NCBI GenBank assembly: GCA_009835005.1
Contig: WTFG01000005.1
Coordinates: 1-64,000, forward strand
From: Flavobacteriaceae bacterium Ap0902
GTDB taxonomy: Bacteria > Bacteroidota > Bacteroidia > Flavobacteriales > Weeksellaceae
Length of the DNA stretch: 64,000 bases
Direction of reading: 5' to 3'
The notes beneath the pieces are model-generated. The model had not been told where the DNA came from. It did no database searches and saw only the letters and a program-made list of their open reading frames with translations. This document shows, in pieces, positions 56,001-64,000 of the stretch. A program made the position numbers and the translations under genes. Position 1 is the first letter of the stretch; the number at the start of each line of letters is the position of its first letter.

Positions 56001-57115
56001 ATATCTTTTCTAAAAGTTTTTCTTCTTTTATGATTAACAGGATTATAATCTTTCCATAAAGTTTGGATACTTTTATTTTCTGCCAATTCTGGATTGGTTT
56101 CTAATTTCTGAATGCCGTATTTGCTAAAGACTTTAAACATTTCATCAAATATAATAGCAGTAACACCTTTACCTTGATAGATTGGGTCTATGCCAATCAG
56201 ATAAAAAGCAGCGGTATCATTTTTCTTACTGGCTTGCCAGAGATACCACCATCCAAAAGGGAATAATTTGCCATTGGCTTTCTGTAAAGCTTTAGAATAA
56301 GAAGGCATGGTAATAGCAAAAGCAATCATCTTGTCATCCTTATCTACAATACAATTCACAAAATCTGTATTGATTAATTTGATATATTTTTCTTTATAAT
56401 GCTGTATTTGTTCTTTAGGGATGGGTACATAACTGCTCAAATGTCCATAAGTTTTGTCCAAGAGTTCAAACATAGGCTCTACCGCTTCTTTAAGCTCCTC
56501 TTTGCTTTGAAAGTTTTTTACTTTTAATTCATATCTTTCTTTGATTAACCTTGTAAATTTGACTACCTTTTCTGGTAAAACACTAGGGAAATCTAGTTTG
56601 TATTCAATCCATTCTGCGGCAGGTTCAAAATTTAAATTCAATAGTTGTTCTTCATAGTAAGGATAATTATATAAGGTTACCATGGTAGGAATCTCCTCAA
56701 AGCCCTTGGTTAAAAGCCCGGCTTTATCTAAATTAGAAAAGCCCACAGGACCTTCCATGTATTGAAGATGATGCTTTTTCCCTAATTCAATGACTTTATC
56801 TAGCAATTTTTTAACTACCTCTTTATCATCTATAAAATCAAACCATCCAAAACGCACCTTGGGTTTGTTTTGATCCTTAACTTCTTTCCAATTAATGATG
56901 GATGCTATGCGTCCAACAATTTTATCATTTTTATAAGCTAGGTAATAATGAGCTATTGCGTGCTTAAAAACAGGATTTTTATCGCGATTTAGTGCTTCTA
57001 TTTCCTCACTAATCAATGGAGGAACATAATACGGATTGTCTTTATAAAGTTCCATAGGAAACTTTATAAATTGCTTTAGCATCTTACGATTCTTTACCTC
57101 TTTAATTTCTATCAC
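55997..57115 (-). CDS. GNAT-like acyltransferase domain protein
   Basis: A 372-residue cytoplasmic protein typical of Bacteroidota. The N-terminal about 150 residues show a GNAT-like strand/helix pattern (YYLAYKNDKIVGRIASIIN), and a second GNAT-like region near the C-terminus has AAFYLIGIDPIYQGKGVTAI, the acetyl-CoA-binding Q-G-K-G. Conserved, substrate unknown. Convergent with the XRE gene. Confidence 0.7.
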   Translation of the reverse strand: MIEIKEVKNRKMLKQFIKFPMELYKDNPYYVPPLISEEIEALNRDKNPVFKHAIAHYYLAYKNDKIVGRIASIINWKEVKDQNKPKVRFGWFDFIDDKEVVKKLLDKVIELGKKHHLQYMEGPVGFSNLDKAGLLTKGFEEIPTMVTLYNYPYYEEQLLNLNFEPAAEWIEYKLDFPSVLPEKVVKFTRLIKERYELKVKNFQSKEELKEAVEPMFELLDKTYGHLSSYVPIPKEQIQHYKEKYIKLINTDFVNCIVDKDDKMIAFAITMPSYSKALQKANGKLFPFGWWYLWQASKKNDTAAFYLIGIDPIYQGKGVTAIIFDEMFKVFSKYGIQKLETNPELAENKSIQTLWKDYNPVNHKRRKTFRKDI

Positions 57116-57270
57116 AATACAAAATATTTTGCAAATATAAGTTTATTAAACTTTAATTAAAATCGAATTCAACGGGAATATCTTTATACGTTAGTAACTT
57201 ATTTGGATTTAACAATTTACCATTTTTATCGGCATTGTTTTTGATTGAGCACTTCCAAAATTAATTTACT

Positions 57271-57954
57271 ATGGGATATTATATTTTAATCGGTCTTATT
57301 ACGCTGGTTAGTATGTTTGTGAGCGGTAAACTTAAATCTAAGTTTAAGAAGTATTCTAGAACACGTTTATCCAATGGGATGAGCGGGAAAGAGATTGCAG
57401 AACAAATGCTTGCAGACAATGGGATATACGATGTGAAGGTACTTTCTACGAGAGGACAATTGACAGATCATTATAATCCACAAAACAAAACAGTTAATTT
57501 ATCAGAATCTGTATATTTAGAAAGGAATGCAGCAGCTGCCGCTGTTGCTGCACACGAATGTGGGCATGCCGTACAACACGCCAAGGGATATAGTTGGCTC
57601 AAGTTTAGATCTGCCATGGTACCAATGGTAAATATTAGTTCTAAGATGTCTATGTTCTTGATTATGGGAGGCTTGGTTTTGTATGCTATGCAGGGGATTC
57701 CATGGATACTGGGTTTAGGTGTTGTAGCTTTTGCTGTAACAACATTATTTGCATTTGTAACTTTGCCTGTAGAATATGACGCCAGTAACAGAGCTTTAAA
57801 ATGGATGAAAGAAAAAAATATAGTAAGACCAGATGAACTGGCTATGTCTAGAGATGCTTTGAAATGGGCAGCACGGACTTATGTAGTGGCGGCATTGGGC
57901 TCATTAGCACAATTGGTATATTTTGCCAGTATATTTATGGGAAGTAGAGATTAA
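57271..57954 (+). CDS. Neutral zinc metallopeptidase, YugP-type
   Basis: A 227-residue membrane-associated zinc metallopeptidase. N-terminal membrane segment, zinc-binding HECGHAVQHA (residues 95-104), then two membrane segments (about 123-165) and the conserved LPVEYDAS stretch that carries the third ligand region. Bacillus YugP is the reference; its substrate is unknown. Single gene, followed by a terminator that overlaps uvrA. Confidence 0.88.
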   Translation: MGYYILIGLITLVSMFVSGKLKSKFKKYSRTRLSNGMSGKEIAEQMLADNGIYDVKVLSTRGQLTDHYNPQNKTVNLSESVYLERNAAAAAVAAHECGHAVQHAKGYSWLKFRSAMVPMVNISSKMSMFLIMGGLVLYAMQGIPWILGLGVVAFAVTTLFAFVTLPVEYDASNRALKWMKEKNIVRPDELAMSRDALKWAARTYVVAALGSLAQLVYFASIFMGSRD

Positions 57955-57977
57955 ATCATTCTAAACCTTATGATACG

Positions 57978-58015
57978 ATGCTGAACATTCTTAATGATTG
58001 TTCAGCATTTTTTTT
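57978..58015 (+). terminator. Intrinsic terminator overlapping the 3' end of uvrA
   Basis: ATGCTGAAC (57978-57986) / GTTCAGCAT (58000-58008) followed by a T run to 58015. It terminates the plus-strand metallopeptidase gene; the right arm and T run lie inside the last codons of the convergent uvrA. Confidence 0.9.
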
Positions 58016-60822
58016 AGGAATTCACCTGTGTAGGAAGCTTTTACTTTAGTGATATCCTCTGGTGTCCCAGAAGCAACAATTTTACCACCCGCTTTACCAC
58101 CTTCTGGTCCTATGTCAATGATATAATCTGCGACCTTGATTACATCTAGGTTATGCTCTATAATCACCACCGTATTGCCTAAATTTACCAATCTTTGCAA
58201 AACTTCCATCAATACCCGAATATCTTCAAAATGCAATCCAGTGGTGGGCTCATCTAGAATATAGAAGGTATTACCCGTTTGTTTTTTACTAAGTTCTGTA
58301 GCAAGTTTTACTCTTTGAGCCTCACCGCCACTCAAGGTTGTAGATTGTTGCCCAAGGGTTATATAACCCAGACCAACTTCTTGCAACATTTTAGTTCGTC
58401 TGTATATATTGGGGATTGGTTCAAAGAACTGTACAGCCTCATTTACCGTCATATCTAACACATCGGCAATGGATTTTCCTTTATAACGTACTTCCAAGGT
58501 TTCTCTATTGAATCTCTTACCTTGACAAGTCTCACAGGGCACATAAATATCTGGCAAAAAATTCATTTCTATCACACGCAATCCAGCACCTTGGCAGGTT
58601 TCGCAGCGTCCACCTTTTACATTGAATGAAAATCTACCAGGTTTATAACCTCTAATTTTAGATTCTGGCAAATTGGCAAATAAGTTTCTAATGTCTCCAA
58701 AAATCCCTGTGTAGGTCGCAGGATTACTTCTTGGTGTTCTTCCAATTGGGGATTGATCAATATCTATAACTTTATCTACTAAATCAATTCCAGTTAATTC
58801 TTTATAAGGTAGTGGTTTTTGAATGGCCTTAAAGAAATATTGGTTTAATATTCTATAAAGTGTTTCATTGATTAAAGTCGATTTACCACTACCAGATACA
58901 CCCGTGACTACCGTTAACGTACCCAAGGGAATATCAACGTCTACACTTTGTAAGTTATTACCTGTGGCTCCTTTTAGGCTGATGGCGTTGCCGTTTCCAC
59001 TACGTCGTTTTGCAGGAATTTCTATATTTTTCTTGTGATTAATATAATCAGAAGTCAGTGTACCCGCATGGGCGATGTCTTTTGGAGCCCCTTGCCAAAC
59101 GATTTCACCACCGTTTTTCCCAGCCATAGGCCCCATATCAATCACCTCATCTGCTTCCAAAATCATATCCTCATCATGCTCCACCACAATCACAGAGTTT
59201 CCAATATCACGTAAATCTTTTAAAGATTGAATGAGTTTGCTGTTATCTCTAGGATGCAATCCAATAGACGGCTCATCTAAAATATAGAGAACATTCACCA
59301 GCTGAGTTCCAATTTGAGTAGCCAATCGAATCCGTTGCGCTTCACCACCAGAAAGTGATTTAGAACTTCTGCTCAGAGTTAAATAATCTAAACCTACATC
59401 TAATAAGAATTGACAACGGGTAGAGATTTCTTTTAAAATCTCGGTGGCTATTGCCTTCTGATTTTTATTTAATTTTGGAAGCAAAGTGTCTAGCCATTCT
59501 TTTAAATTGGCTAAATCCATGTTAGAAACGTCCGCTATATTTTTATCATCAATTTTGAAATAAAGCGACTCTTTTCTAAGTCTATCTCCATTACAGGTAG
59601 GGCATTTAATTTGCGTAGCATAACGACGTCCAAGCGTTCTTGATTTCGGATTATCTTTATCTTGAATGATTCTTTCTAGGTAAGAGATAATTCCTTCGAA
59701 ATCAATTTTATACGTTTTAGTAATATTGGCATGTTTTAATTTTATCTCAATTTTCTCAAAACTTCCCTCTAAAATATCTTTTTTAGTTTGTTCTTTTAAA
59801 TTCTTCCAAGGCGTACGTTCTTTCTCTTCATTTTTAGCCAGGATGTTATCAATTTGCTTTTTCATCCAAGCTTTCTTTTTCACATCGTTCATAGGCGCAA
59901 TAGCACCTTTGGCGATAGAAATATTTTCATCTGGGATAATGCTGTCTAAATCTACTATCTTTTGTGTACCCAGCCCGTTACAAGTAGGGCAAGCCCCTTT
60001 GGGTGAGTTAAAAGAAAAAGTATTTGGTTCTGGTATCGGATAGGATATACCAGAAGTAGGGCACATCATGCTGCGGCTAAAGTATTTGGTTTCTCCCGTT
60101 TCATAATCCAGCACCATCATGACATCATTCCCTTGGTGCATGGCCGTTTCTAAAGATAATTGCAGCCTGTCTCTACTTACTTTATTATTTAATAAAATTT
60201 TATCTACTACAATTTCTATATCATGATTTTTATAGCGGTCTAGTTTCATGCCTGGCTCGATATCCCGTATCTCACCATCCGTTCTTACCTCCAAAAATCC
60301 TTTTTTGGTAATTTGTTCAAAAAGTTCTCTATAATGTCCCTTTCTGGTTCTTACAATTGGGGCTAAAAGAACAATTTTCTTCCCTGTGTATTGTTCTCTT
60401 AAAAGTTGACGAATTTCTTCATCCGTATAACTAACCATAGGCTCTCCACTGATGTAAGAGAAAGGGGTAGACGCTCTTGCATATAATAAACGTAAGAAGT
60501 CATAAATTTCTGTAATCGTACCCACAGTAGATCGTGGACTTTTAGAAGTTGTCTTTTGCTCTATGGCAATCACGGGTGATAAGCCGTCAATTTTATCCAC
60601 ATCGGGGCGCTCCATACCACCAAGCAATTGTCTTGCATAGGCAGAAAAAGTCTCAATATATCTTCTTTGACCCTCTGCATAGATGGTATCAAAGGCTAAG
60701 GATGACTTCCCGCTTCCGCTAAGCCCTGTGATTACTACAAGTTCGTTTCTTGGGATTTCTACATTGATGTCTTTTAGGTTATGCTCCCTTGCACCGTAAA
60801 TTTGAATACTATCGTTCTCCAT
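57991..60822 (-). CDS. uvrA: Excinuclease ABC subunit A
   Basis: A 943-residue double-ABC ATPase that recognises DNA damage with UvrB. Walker A motifs [14 protein letters not shown] and [14 protein letters not shown], two ABC signature LSGGEAQR segments, and zinc-finger Cys pairs in CPTCNGLG and [20 protein letters not shown]. Length is typical. It ends in the terminator region shared with the convergent metallopeptidase gene. Confidence 0.97.
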   Translation of the reverse strand: MENDSIQIYGAREHNLKDINVEIPRNELVVITGLSGSGKSSLAFDTIYAEGQRRYIETFSAYARQLLGGMERPDVDKIDGLSPVIAIEQKTTSKSPRSTVGTITEIYDFLRLLYARASTPFSYISGEPMVSYTDEEIRQLLREQYTGKKIVLLAPIVRTRKGHYRELFEQITKKGFLEVRTDGEIRDIEPGMKLDRYKNHDIEIVVDKILLNNKVSRDRLQLSLETAMHQGNDVMMVLDYETGETKYFSRSMMCPTSGISYPIPEPNTFSFNSPKGACPTCNGLGTQKIVDLDSIIPDENISIAKGAIAPMNDVKKKAWMKKQIDNILAKNEEKERTPWKNLKEQTKKDILEGSFEKIEIKLKHANITKTYKIDFEGIISYLERIIQDKDNPKSRTLGRRYATQIKCPTCNGDRLRKESLYFKIDDKNIADVSNMDLANLKEWLDTLLPKLNKNQKAIATEILKEISTRCQFLLDVGLDYLTLSRSSKSLSGGEAQRIRLATQIGTQLVNVLYILDEPSIGLHPRDNSKLIQSLKDLRDIGNSVIVVEHDEDMILEADEVIDMGPMAGKNGGEIVWQGAPKDIAHAGTLTSDYINHKKNIEIPAKRRSGNGNAISLKGATGNNLQSVDVDIPLGTLTVVTGVSGSGKSTLINETLYRILNQYFFKAIQKPLPYKELTGIDLVDKVIDIDQSPIGRTPRSNPATYTGIFGDIRNLFANLPESKIRGYKPGRFSFNVKGGRCETCQGAGLRVIEMNFLPDIYVPCETCQGKRFNRETLEVRYKGKSIADVLDMTVNEAVQFFEPIPNIYRRTKMLQEVGLGYITLGQQSTTLSGGEAQRVKLATELSKKQTGNTFYILDEPTTGLHFEDIRVLMEVLQRLVNLGNTVVIIEHNLDVIKVADYIIDIGPEGGKAGGKIVASGTPEDITKVKASYTGEFLKKMLNNH

Positions 60823-60931
60823 AAAGAAAAGTAAGCTGCAAATTTACAAAAAATTATAGGCTAAAGCGTATTTATCCTGCTTATATAAGTTATATTAAAA
60901 AAACAATTTTTAAAGAGGTTTTTTATCCAAA

Positions 60932-61480
60932 TTATCTATTCAAAGACGCAAATTTCTCTAATTGCCTTATACACAACTGCATGGATTTATCATAAATCTC
61001 ATGATTTCCTATTACTTCACCTTGTTCATTGAAATGTTGTCCAACTTGCCCTACATGCAATCTTGATTTGGTGACAAAAGCACCAATTCTATACATGGTA
61101 AATACCAAGTCCTTGGTTACTTGCATACCTGCAAAAATACCTCCTGATACAGGTGCAAGAGATACAGGTTTATTTTGCCACTCTTCAAACAATAAATCAA
61201 TCACGTTTTTTAGTGATGCTGGGAAACTCCCATTATATTCTGGAACCACCATAAAAATTGCTTCGGCGTCATTAACATCGTTTCTAAATTGGGTAACCTG
61301 CTCACTTGGATTGTCTTGAATTTTATATCTTTCTTCAAACAAAGGAAAGTTTAATTCTCTTAAATCTAAAATAGATGCTTCATGAGATGTGTTTTCTCTA
61401 ATCCATTGTTGAATGAACAAAGCGACCCAGTGACTTTTTCTTTCTTCTCTAATGCTGGATGAAATAATCTGAATATTCAT
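60932..61480 (-). CDS. NADPH-dependent FMN reductase-like flavoprotein
   Basis: A 182-residue flavodoxin-like reductase. The N-terminal IISSSIREERKSHWVALF (FMN phosphate loop SSSIR), MVVPEYNGSFPASLKN (PEYNGS isoalloxazine loop) and LAPVSGGIFAG match the FMN_red/azoreductase family. Probably reduces flavins, quinones or azo compounds. Same direction as the next upstream gene, 39 bases away. Confidence 0.87.
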   Translation of the reverse strand: MNIQIISSSIREERKSHWVALFIQQWIRENTSHEASILDLRELNFPLFEERYKIQDNPSEQVTQFRNDVNDAEAIFMVVPEYNGSFPASLKNVIDLLFEEWQNKPVSLAPVSGGIFAGMQVTKDLVFTMYRIGAFVTKSRLHVGQVGQHFNEQGEVIGNHEIYDKSMQLCIRQLEKFASLNR

Positions 61481-61519
61481 GATTAAATTTAATATTAAAA
61501 GTTCGTTTTTGATTATGTT

Positions 61520-62032
61520 TTAATTAACCTGTATATCTTTTTGTAAATGTAGCATGGCACCATTTAATGGCATTAATGCTGTAGTAGCGTTATGAATAAT
61601 AGCCGTTTGAAAAGCCTGAACATCATTTTCATCGCTCAAGTTTTCTCTGGTTGTTTTGATAAAATTTTGGGTCGCATTTTTTGCAGAGAAGATTACTTTC
61701 CATGTGTCTGGTTCTATATAAATTTGTTGGCTCATGTTATGGTCAAATTCTTCTTGGATAGCATGGACCATATCATGTTCATATTGATCTGCATTCTCTG
61801 CCATAGGAACTCTTCTCACTAAATGGGTAGGTTTAATTCTTTCAATAAAAAGAGCCATACGCTCATACGCCTGAAATTTCTGAGGTAGATATAAACTTCT
61901 ATCTTTTTTCTTTAATTCAATTTCTTCTTTAAATCGCTGTTCTGTGAAAAATTTTTCAATTAAAAAATAAAAGATGGCTCCCAATACAAGCATAGGGAAG
62001 ATGTACTTGATCACTTCTAAAATTTCATTCAT
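61520..62032 (-). CDS. Conserved membrane-anchored protein of unknown function
   Basis: A 170-residue protein with one N-terminal membrane segment (about residues 8-24, YIFPMLVLGAIFYFLIEKF), then a helical cytoplasmic part with the stretches LPQKFQAYERMALFIERIKP and HDMVHAIQEEFDHNMSQQIY. I recognise it as a family common in Bacteroidota without a known role. Directly upstream of the FMN-reductase gene. Confidence 0.7.
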   Translation of the reverse strand: MNEILEVIKYIFPMLVLGAIFYFLIEKFFTEQRFKEEIELKKKDRSLYLPQKFQAYERMALFIERIKPTHLVRRVPMAENADQYEHDMVHAIQEEFDHNMSQQIYIEPDTWKVIFSAKNATQNFIKTTRENLSDENDVQAFQTAIIHNATTALMPLNGAMLHLQKDIQVN

Positions 62033-62131
62033 TCTGTTCTATTATTTGGGCAATCAATTGAAATGCAAAGTAAAGAAAAAATATATAAAAAAATTCGTGG
62101 TATTGTTTCCTCATAAAAAGTCGGTTGTAAA

Positions 62132-62164
62132 CTTGATTTCTTCTTATTTAAATTCTTATTTTTG
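62132..62164 (+). promoter_or_regulatory. Bacteroidota promoter of rocD
   Basis: CTTG (62132-62135), 21 bases, then TATTTTTG (62157-62164), a near-consensus -33/-7 pair, ending 18 bases before the rocD ATG at 62183. Confidence 0.65.
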
Positions 62165-62182
62165 GGGAAAATCATTCATTTT

Positions 62183-63427
62183 ATGCAAAATTCAAAATAC
62201 ACATCACAAGAATTGATAGCTATGGAGCACAAATACGGTGCGCATAATTATCATCCACTGCCAGTTGTTTTATCCAAAGGAGAAGGCGTTCACGTATGGG
62301 ACGTAGAAGGTAAAAAGTACTATGATTTTCTTTCTGCCTATTCTGCAGTGAATCAAGGACATTGTCATCCAAGAATTATCAAAGCATTAAAGGATCAGGC
62401 AGAGAATTTAACTTTGACTTCTAGAGCCTTCCATAGTGATATCCTAGGTCAATACGAGAAGTATGCTTGTGAGTATTTCGGTTTTGATAAAATTTTACCT
62501 ATGAACTCTGGAGCAGAAGCCGTAGAATCTGCTATTAAAATTGCCAGAAAATATGGATATGAGCACAAAGGTATTCCAGATCAAGAGGCTAAAATCATTG
62601 TAGCAGAAAATAACTTTCATGGTAGAACTACAACAATTATCTCATTTAGTAATGATGAAGATGCTAGACACAATTTTGGTCCTTATACCAAAGGGTTTAT
62701 CAAAGTACCTTACAATGATTTAGATGCTTTAGAAAAAGCATTACAAGAAGAAAATGTGGTTGGCTTCTTGGTAGAGCCCATTCAAGGAGAGGCTGGAGTA
62801 TATGTTCCAGATGAGGGATACTTGAAGAAAGCCCAAGAATTATGTCATAAAAACAATGCTTTGTTCATTGCAGATGAAATCCAAACAGGAATTGCAAGAA
62901 CAGGTAGATTGCTAGCAGTTGATCACGAAGATGTGCATCCAGATATTTTAATTTTAGGTAAAGCGATTTCTGGTGGGGTATATCCTGTTTCTGCCGTGTT
63001 AGCAGATGATACAATTATGGGTGTTTTAAAGCCAGGGCAACATGGTTCTACTTTTGGTGGAAATCCATTGGCTTGCGCGGTAGCGATTGAGGCTTTGGAA
63101 GTGGTGAAGGATGAAAACTTAGCAGAAAATGCTGAGAAATTAGGGAAACGTTTCCGTACTGGAATGCAGAAATTAGTTGATTCTAATGATTTAGTAAAAC
63201 TAGTGCGCGGTAAGGGATTATTGAACGCAGTGGTTGTAAACGACGCAGAAGATAGTTCTACCGCTTGGGATTTATGTGTTGCTTTAAAGGAAAATGGTCT
63301 TTTAGCAAAACCTACACACGGTAATATTATTCGGTTTGCGCCACCATTAGTTATGACAGAAGAGCAATTAGATGAATGTATCCAAATCATTACAGACACC
63401 GTAAACACTTTTACAGAGAATAGATAA
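62183..63427 (+). CDS. rocD: Ornithine aminotransferase
   Basis: A 414-residue class III aminotransferase that converts ornithine and 2-oxoglutarate to glutamate semialdehyde (giving pyrroline-5-carboxylate). Start at [11 protein letters not shown] (62183), in line with the promoter position; the frame extends seven codons upstream. Family signatures [43 protein letters not shown] and the PLP Lys in [21 protein letters not shown] follows. Single gene with its own terminator. Confidence 0.94.
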   Translation: MQNSKYTSQELIAMEHKYGAHNYHPLPVVLSKGEGVHVWDVEGKKYYDFLSAYSAVNQGHCHPRIIKALKDQAENLTLTSRAFHSDILGQYEKYACEYFGFDKILPMNSGAEAVESAIKIARKYGYEHKGIPDQEAKIIVAENNFHGRTTTIISFSNDEDARHNFGPYTKGFIKVPYNDLDALEKALQEENVVGFLVEPIQGEAGVYVPDEGYLKKAQELCHKNNALFIADEIQTGIARTGRLLAVDHEDVHPDILILGKAISGGVYPVSAVLADDTIMGVLKPGQHGSTFGGNPLACAVAIEALEVVKDENLAENAEKLGKRFRTGMQKLVDSNDLVKLVRGKGLLNAVVVNDAEDSSTAWDLCVALKENGLLAKPTHGNIIRFAPPLVMTEEQLDECIQIITDTVNTFTENR

Positions 63428-63473
63428 ATACTAGATTAAATCTAGAATTTAAATAAAGTTTAAACATAATTTT

Positions 63474-63506
63474 AAAAGCGATTGGTTTTTTAGCCAGTCG
63501 CTTTTT
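63474..63506 (+). terminator. Intrinsic terminator of rocD
   Basis: AAAAGCGATTGG (63474-63485) / CCAGTCGCTTTT (63494-63505), one G-T pair, ending in a T run; 47 bases after the stop. Confidence 0.88.
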
Positions 63507-63650
63507 GGGTTCTATAGGTCACCTTCATTAAATAATCCTTGAAATGAATTATTTAAAATTTATGTTATATTATTGTTATAACGATTGAGTTTAATCTTAA
63601 ATCTTAAATAATTTTACTATATTGAGGGTTTAAATAATAAATTAAAAAAT

Positions 63651-64000
63651 ATGATAGAAGGCGTACTTAATCAATTAGGGATTGATGAGATAAATGATGG
63701 TACTTCCACAGGTAAAAACTGGTTTGCTAATGGTGAGGAAATCACATCTGTTTCTCCTGTAGATGGTGAGTTAATTGCGAAAGTAAAAACCACCACAGCA
63801 GATGATTATGAAAAGGTAATTATAAAAGCACAAGAAGCATTTAAAGAATGGCGTACGATTCCGGCTCCCAAGCGTGGAGAAGTGGTCCGTCAACTGGGTA
63901 ATAAATTAAGAGAACTCAAAGAACCTTTAGGAAAATTGGTTTCTTATGAAATGGGAAAATCTTTGCAAGAGGGCTATGGTGAGGTGCAAGAAATGATTGA
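63651..64000 (+). CDS. Aldehyde dehydrogenase, ALDH7-like (5' part, runs off the window)
   Basis: Open from ATG at 63651 to the window end (116 codons). The N-terminus IEGVLNQLGIDEINDGTSTG followed by SPVDGELIAKVKTTT and AFKEWRTIPAPKRGE, then VRQLGNKLRELKEPLGKLV, matches aldehyde dehydrogenases of the ALDH7/antiquitin branch (piperideine-6-carboxylate/aminoadipate semialdehyde dehydrogenase). The catalytic Cys lies beyond the window. Position after rocD suggests lysine or proline/ornithine metabolism, but it has a separate promoter region. Confidence 0.82.
   Translation, partial: MIEGVLNQLGIDEINDGTSTGKNWFANGEEITSVSPVDGELIAKVKTTTADDYEKVIIKAQEAFKEWRTIPAPKRGEVVRQLGNKLRELKEPLGKLVSYEMGKSLQEGYGEVQEMI

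Noticed and set aside
62923-63408. 161-codon minus-strand frame inside rocD
   Set aside because: Antisense shadow of rocD; no start context or family match.

Overview
The window is an AT-rich chromosomal segment of a member of the Bacteroidota, most likely class Flavobacteriia. The evidence is an alkaline phosphatase with a type IX secretion (T9SS) C-terminal sorting domain, a bacillithiol deacetylase (BshB1), Bacteroidota-type families (DUF349, DUF4290, DUF2723, paired DUF368), promoters of the TANNTTTG type (best example before rocD at 62132-62164), and almost no Shine-Dalgarno sequences. I cannot name the genus.

1-5.1 kb: tRNA-His, a frameshifted small lipoprotein gene with an outer-membrane barrel protein, then a tight minus-strand run dnaA, LMW tyrosine phosphatase, RsmI-like methyltransferase, bshB1, and a divergent 4HBT thioesterase. 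5.4-14.3 kb: minus-strand housekeeping genes: yigZ/ribD, a DUF349 protein, aroE with two tandem DUF368 transporters, and murA with DUF4290. This MurA carries Asp in place of the fosfomycin-target Cys. 14.4-20.1 kb: a polyphosphate operon (sixA-like, ppk1, ppx), an SDR, a lipoprotein that lacks a normal start codon, and ung. 20.1-21.05 kb is a gene-free stretch with repeat-like inverted repeats and hairpins. 21-33.7 kb: mutS2 (no Smr domain), cmk, a propeller-like secreted protein, phoA-type phosphatase, rpsA, NDH-2 and a class II (B12) ribonucleotide reductase.

34-40.5 kb is the accessory part. It holds an M1 peptidase lipoprotein, a frameshifted IS110-family element preceded by a structured leader (candidate bridge RNA), a DUF305-like membrane gene cut by that element, a metal-type TonB receptor with an N-terminal HMA domain whose signal peptide is thrown out of frame, and a Cys-rich exported protein. 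I read this as a decaying copper/heavy-metal locus.

40.6-47.1 kb: a complete-looking thiamine operon thiS-thiC-tenI-like-thiE-thiG-thiH-thiF under a TPP riboswitch, without thiD. 47.3-64 kb: trxB, an ornithine/alanine racemase-like enzyme, GNAT proteins, a DUF2723 membrane protein, tsaB, an M14 carboxypeptidase divergent from an XRE regulator with four copies of one 8-base motif nearby, a zinc metallopeptidase, uvrA, an FMN reductase, rocD and the start of an aldehyde dehydrogenase that runs off the window.

Most of the window is ordinary core genome. No clearly new multi-gene system is visible. The best candidates for a second look are the IS110 leader RNA, the broken metal locus, the M14/XRE operator array and the two lipoprotein genes with abnormal 5' ends.
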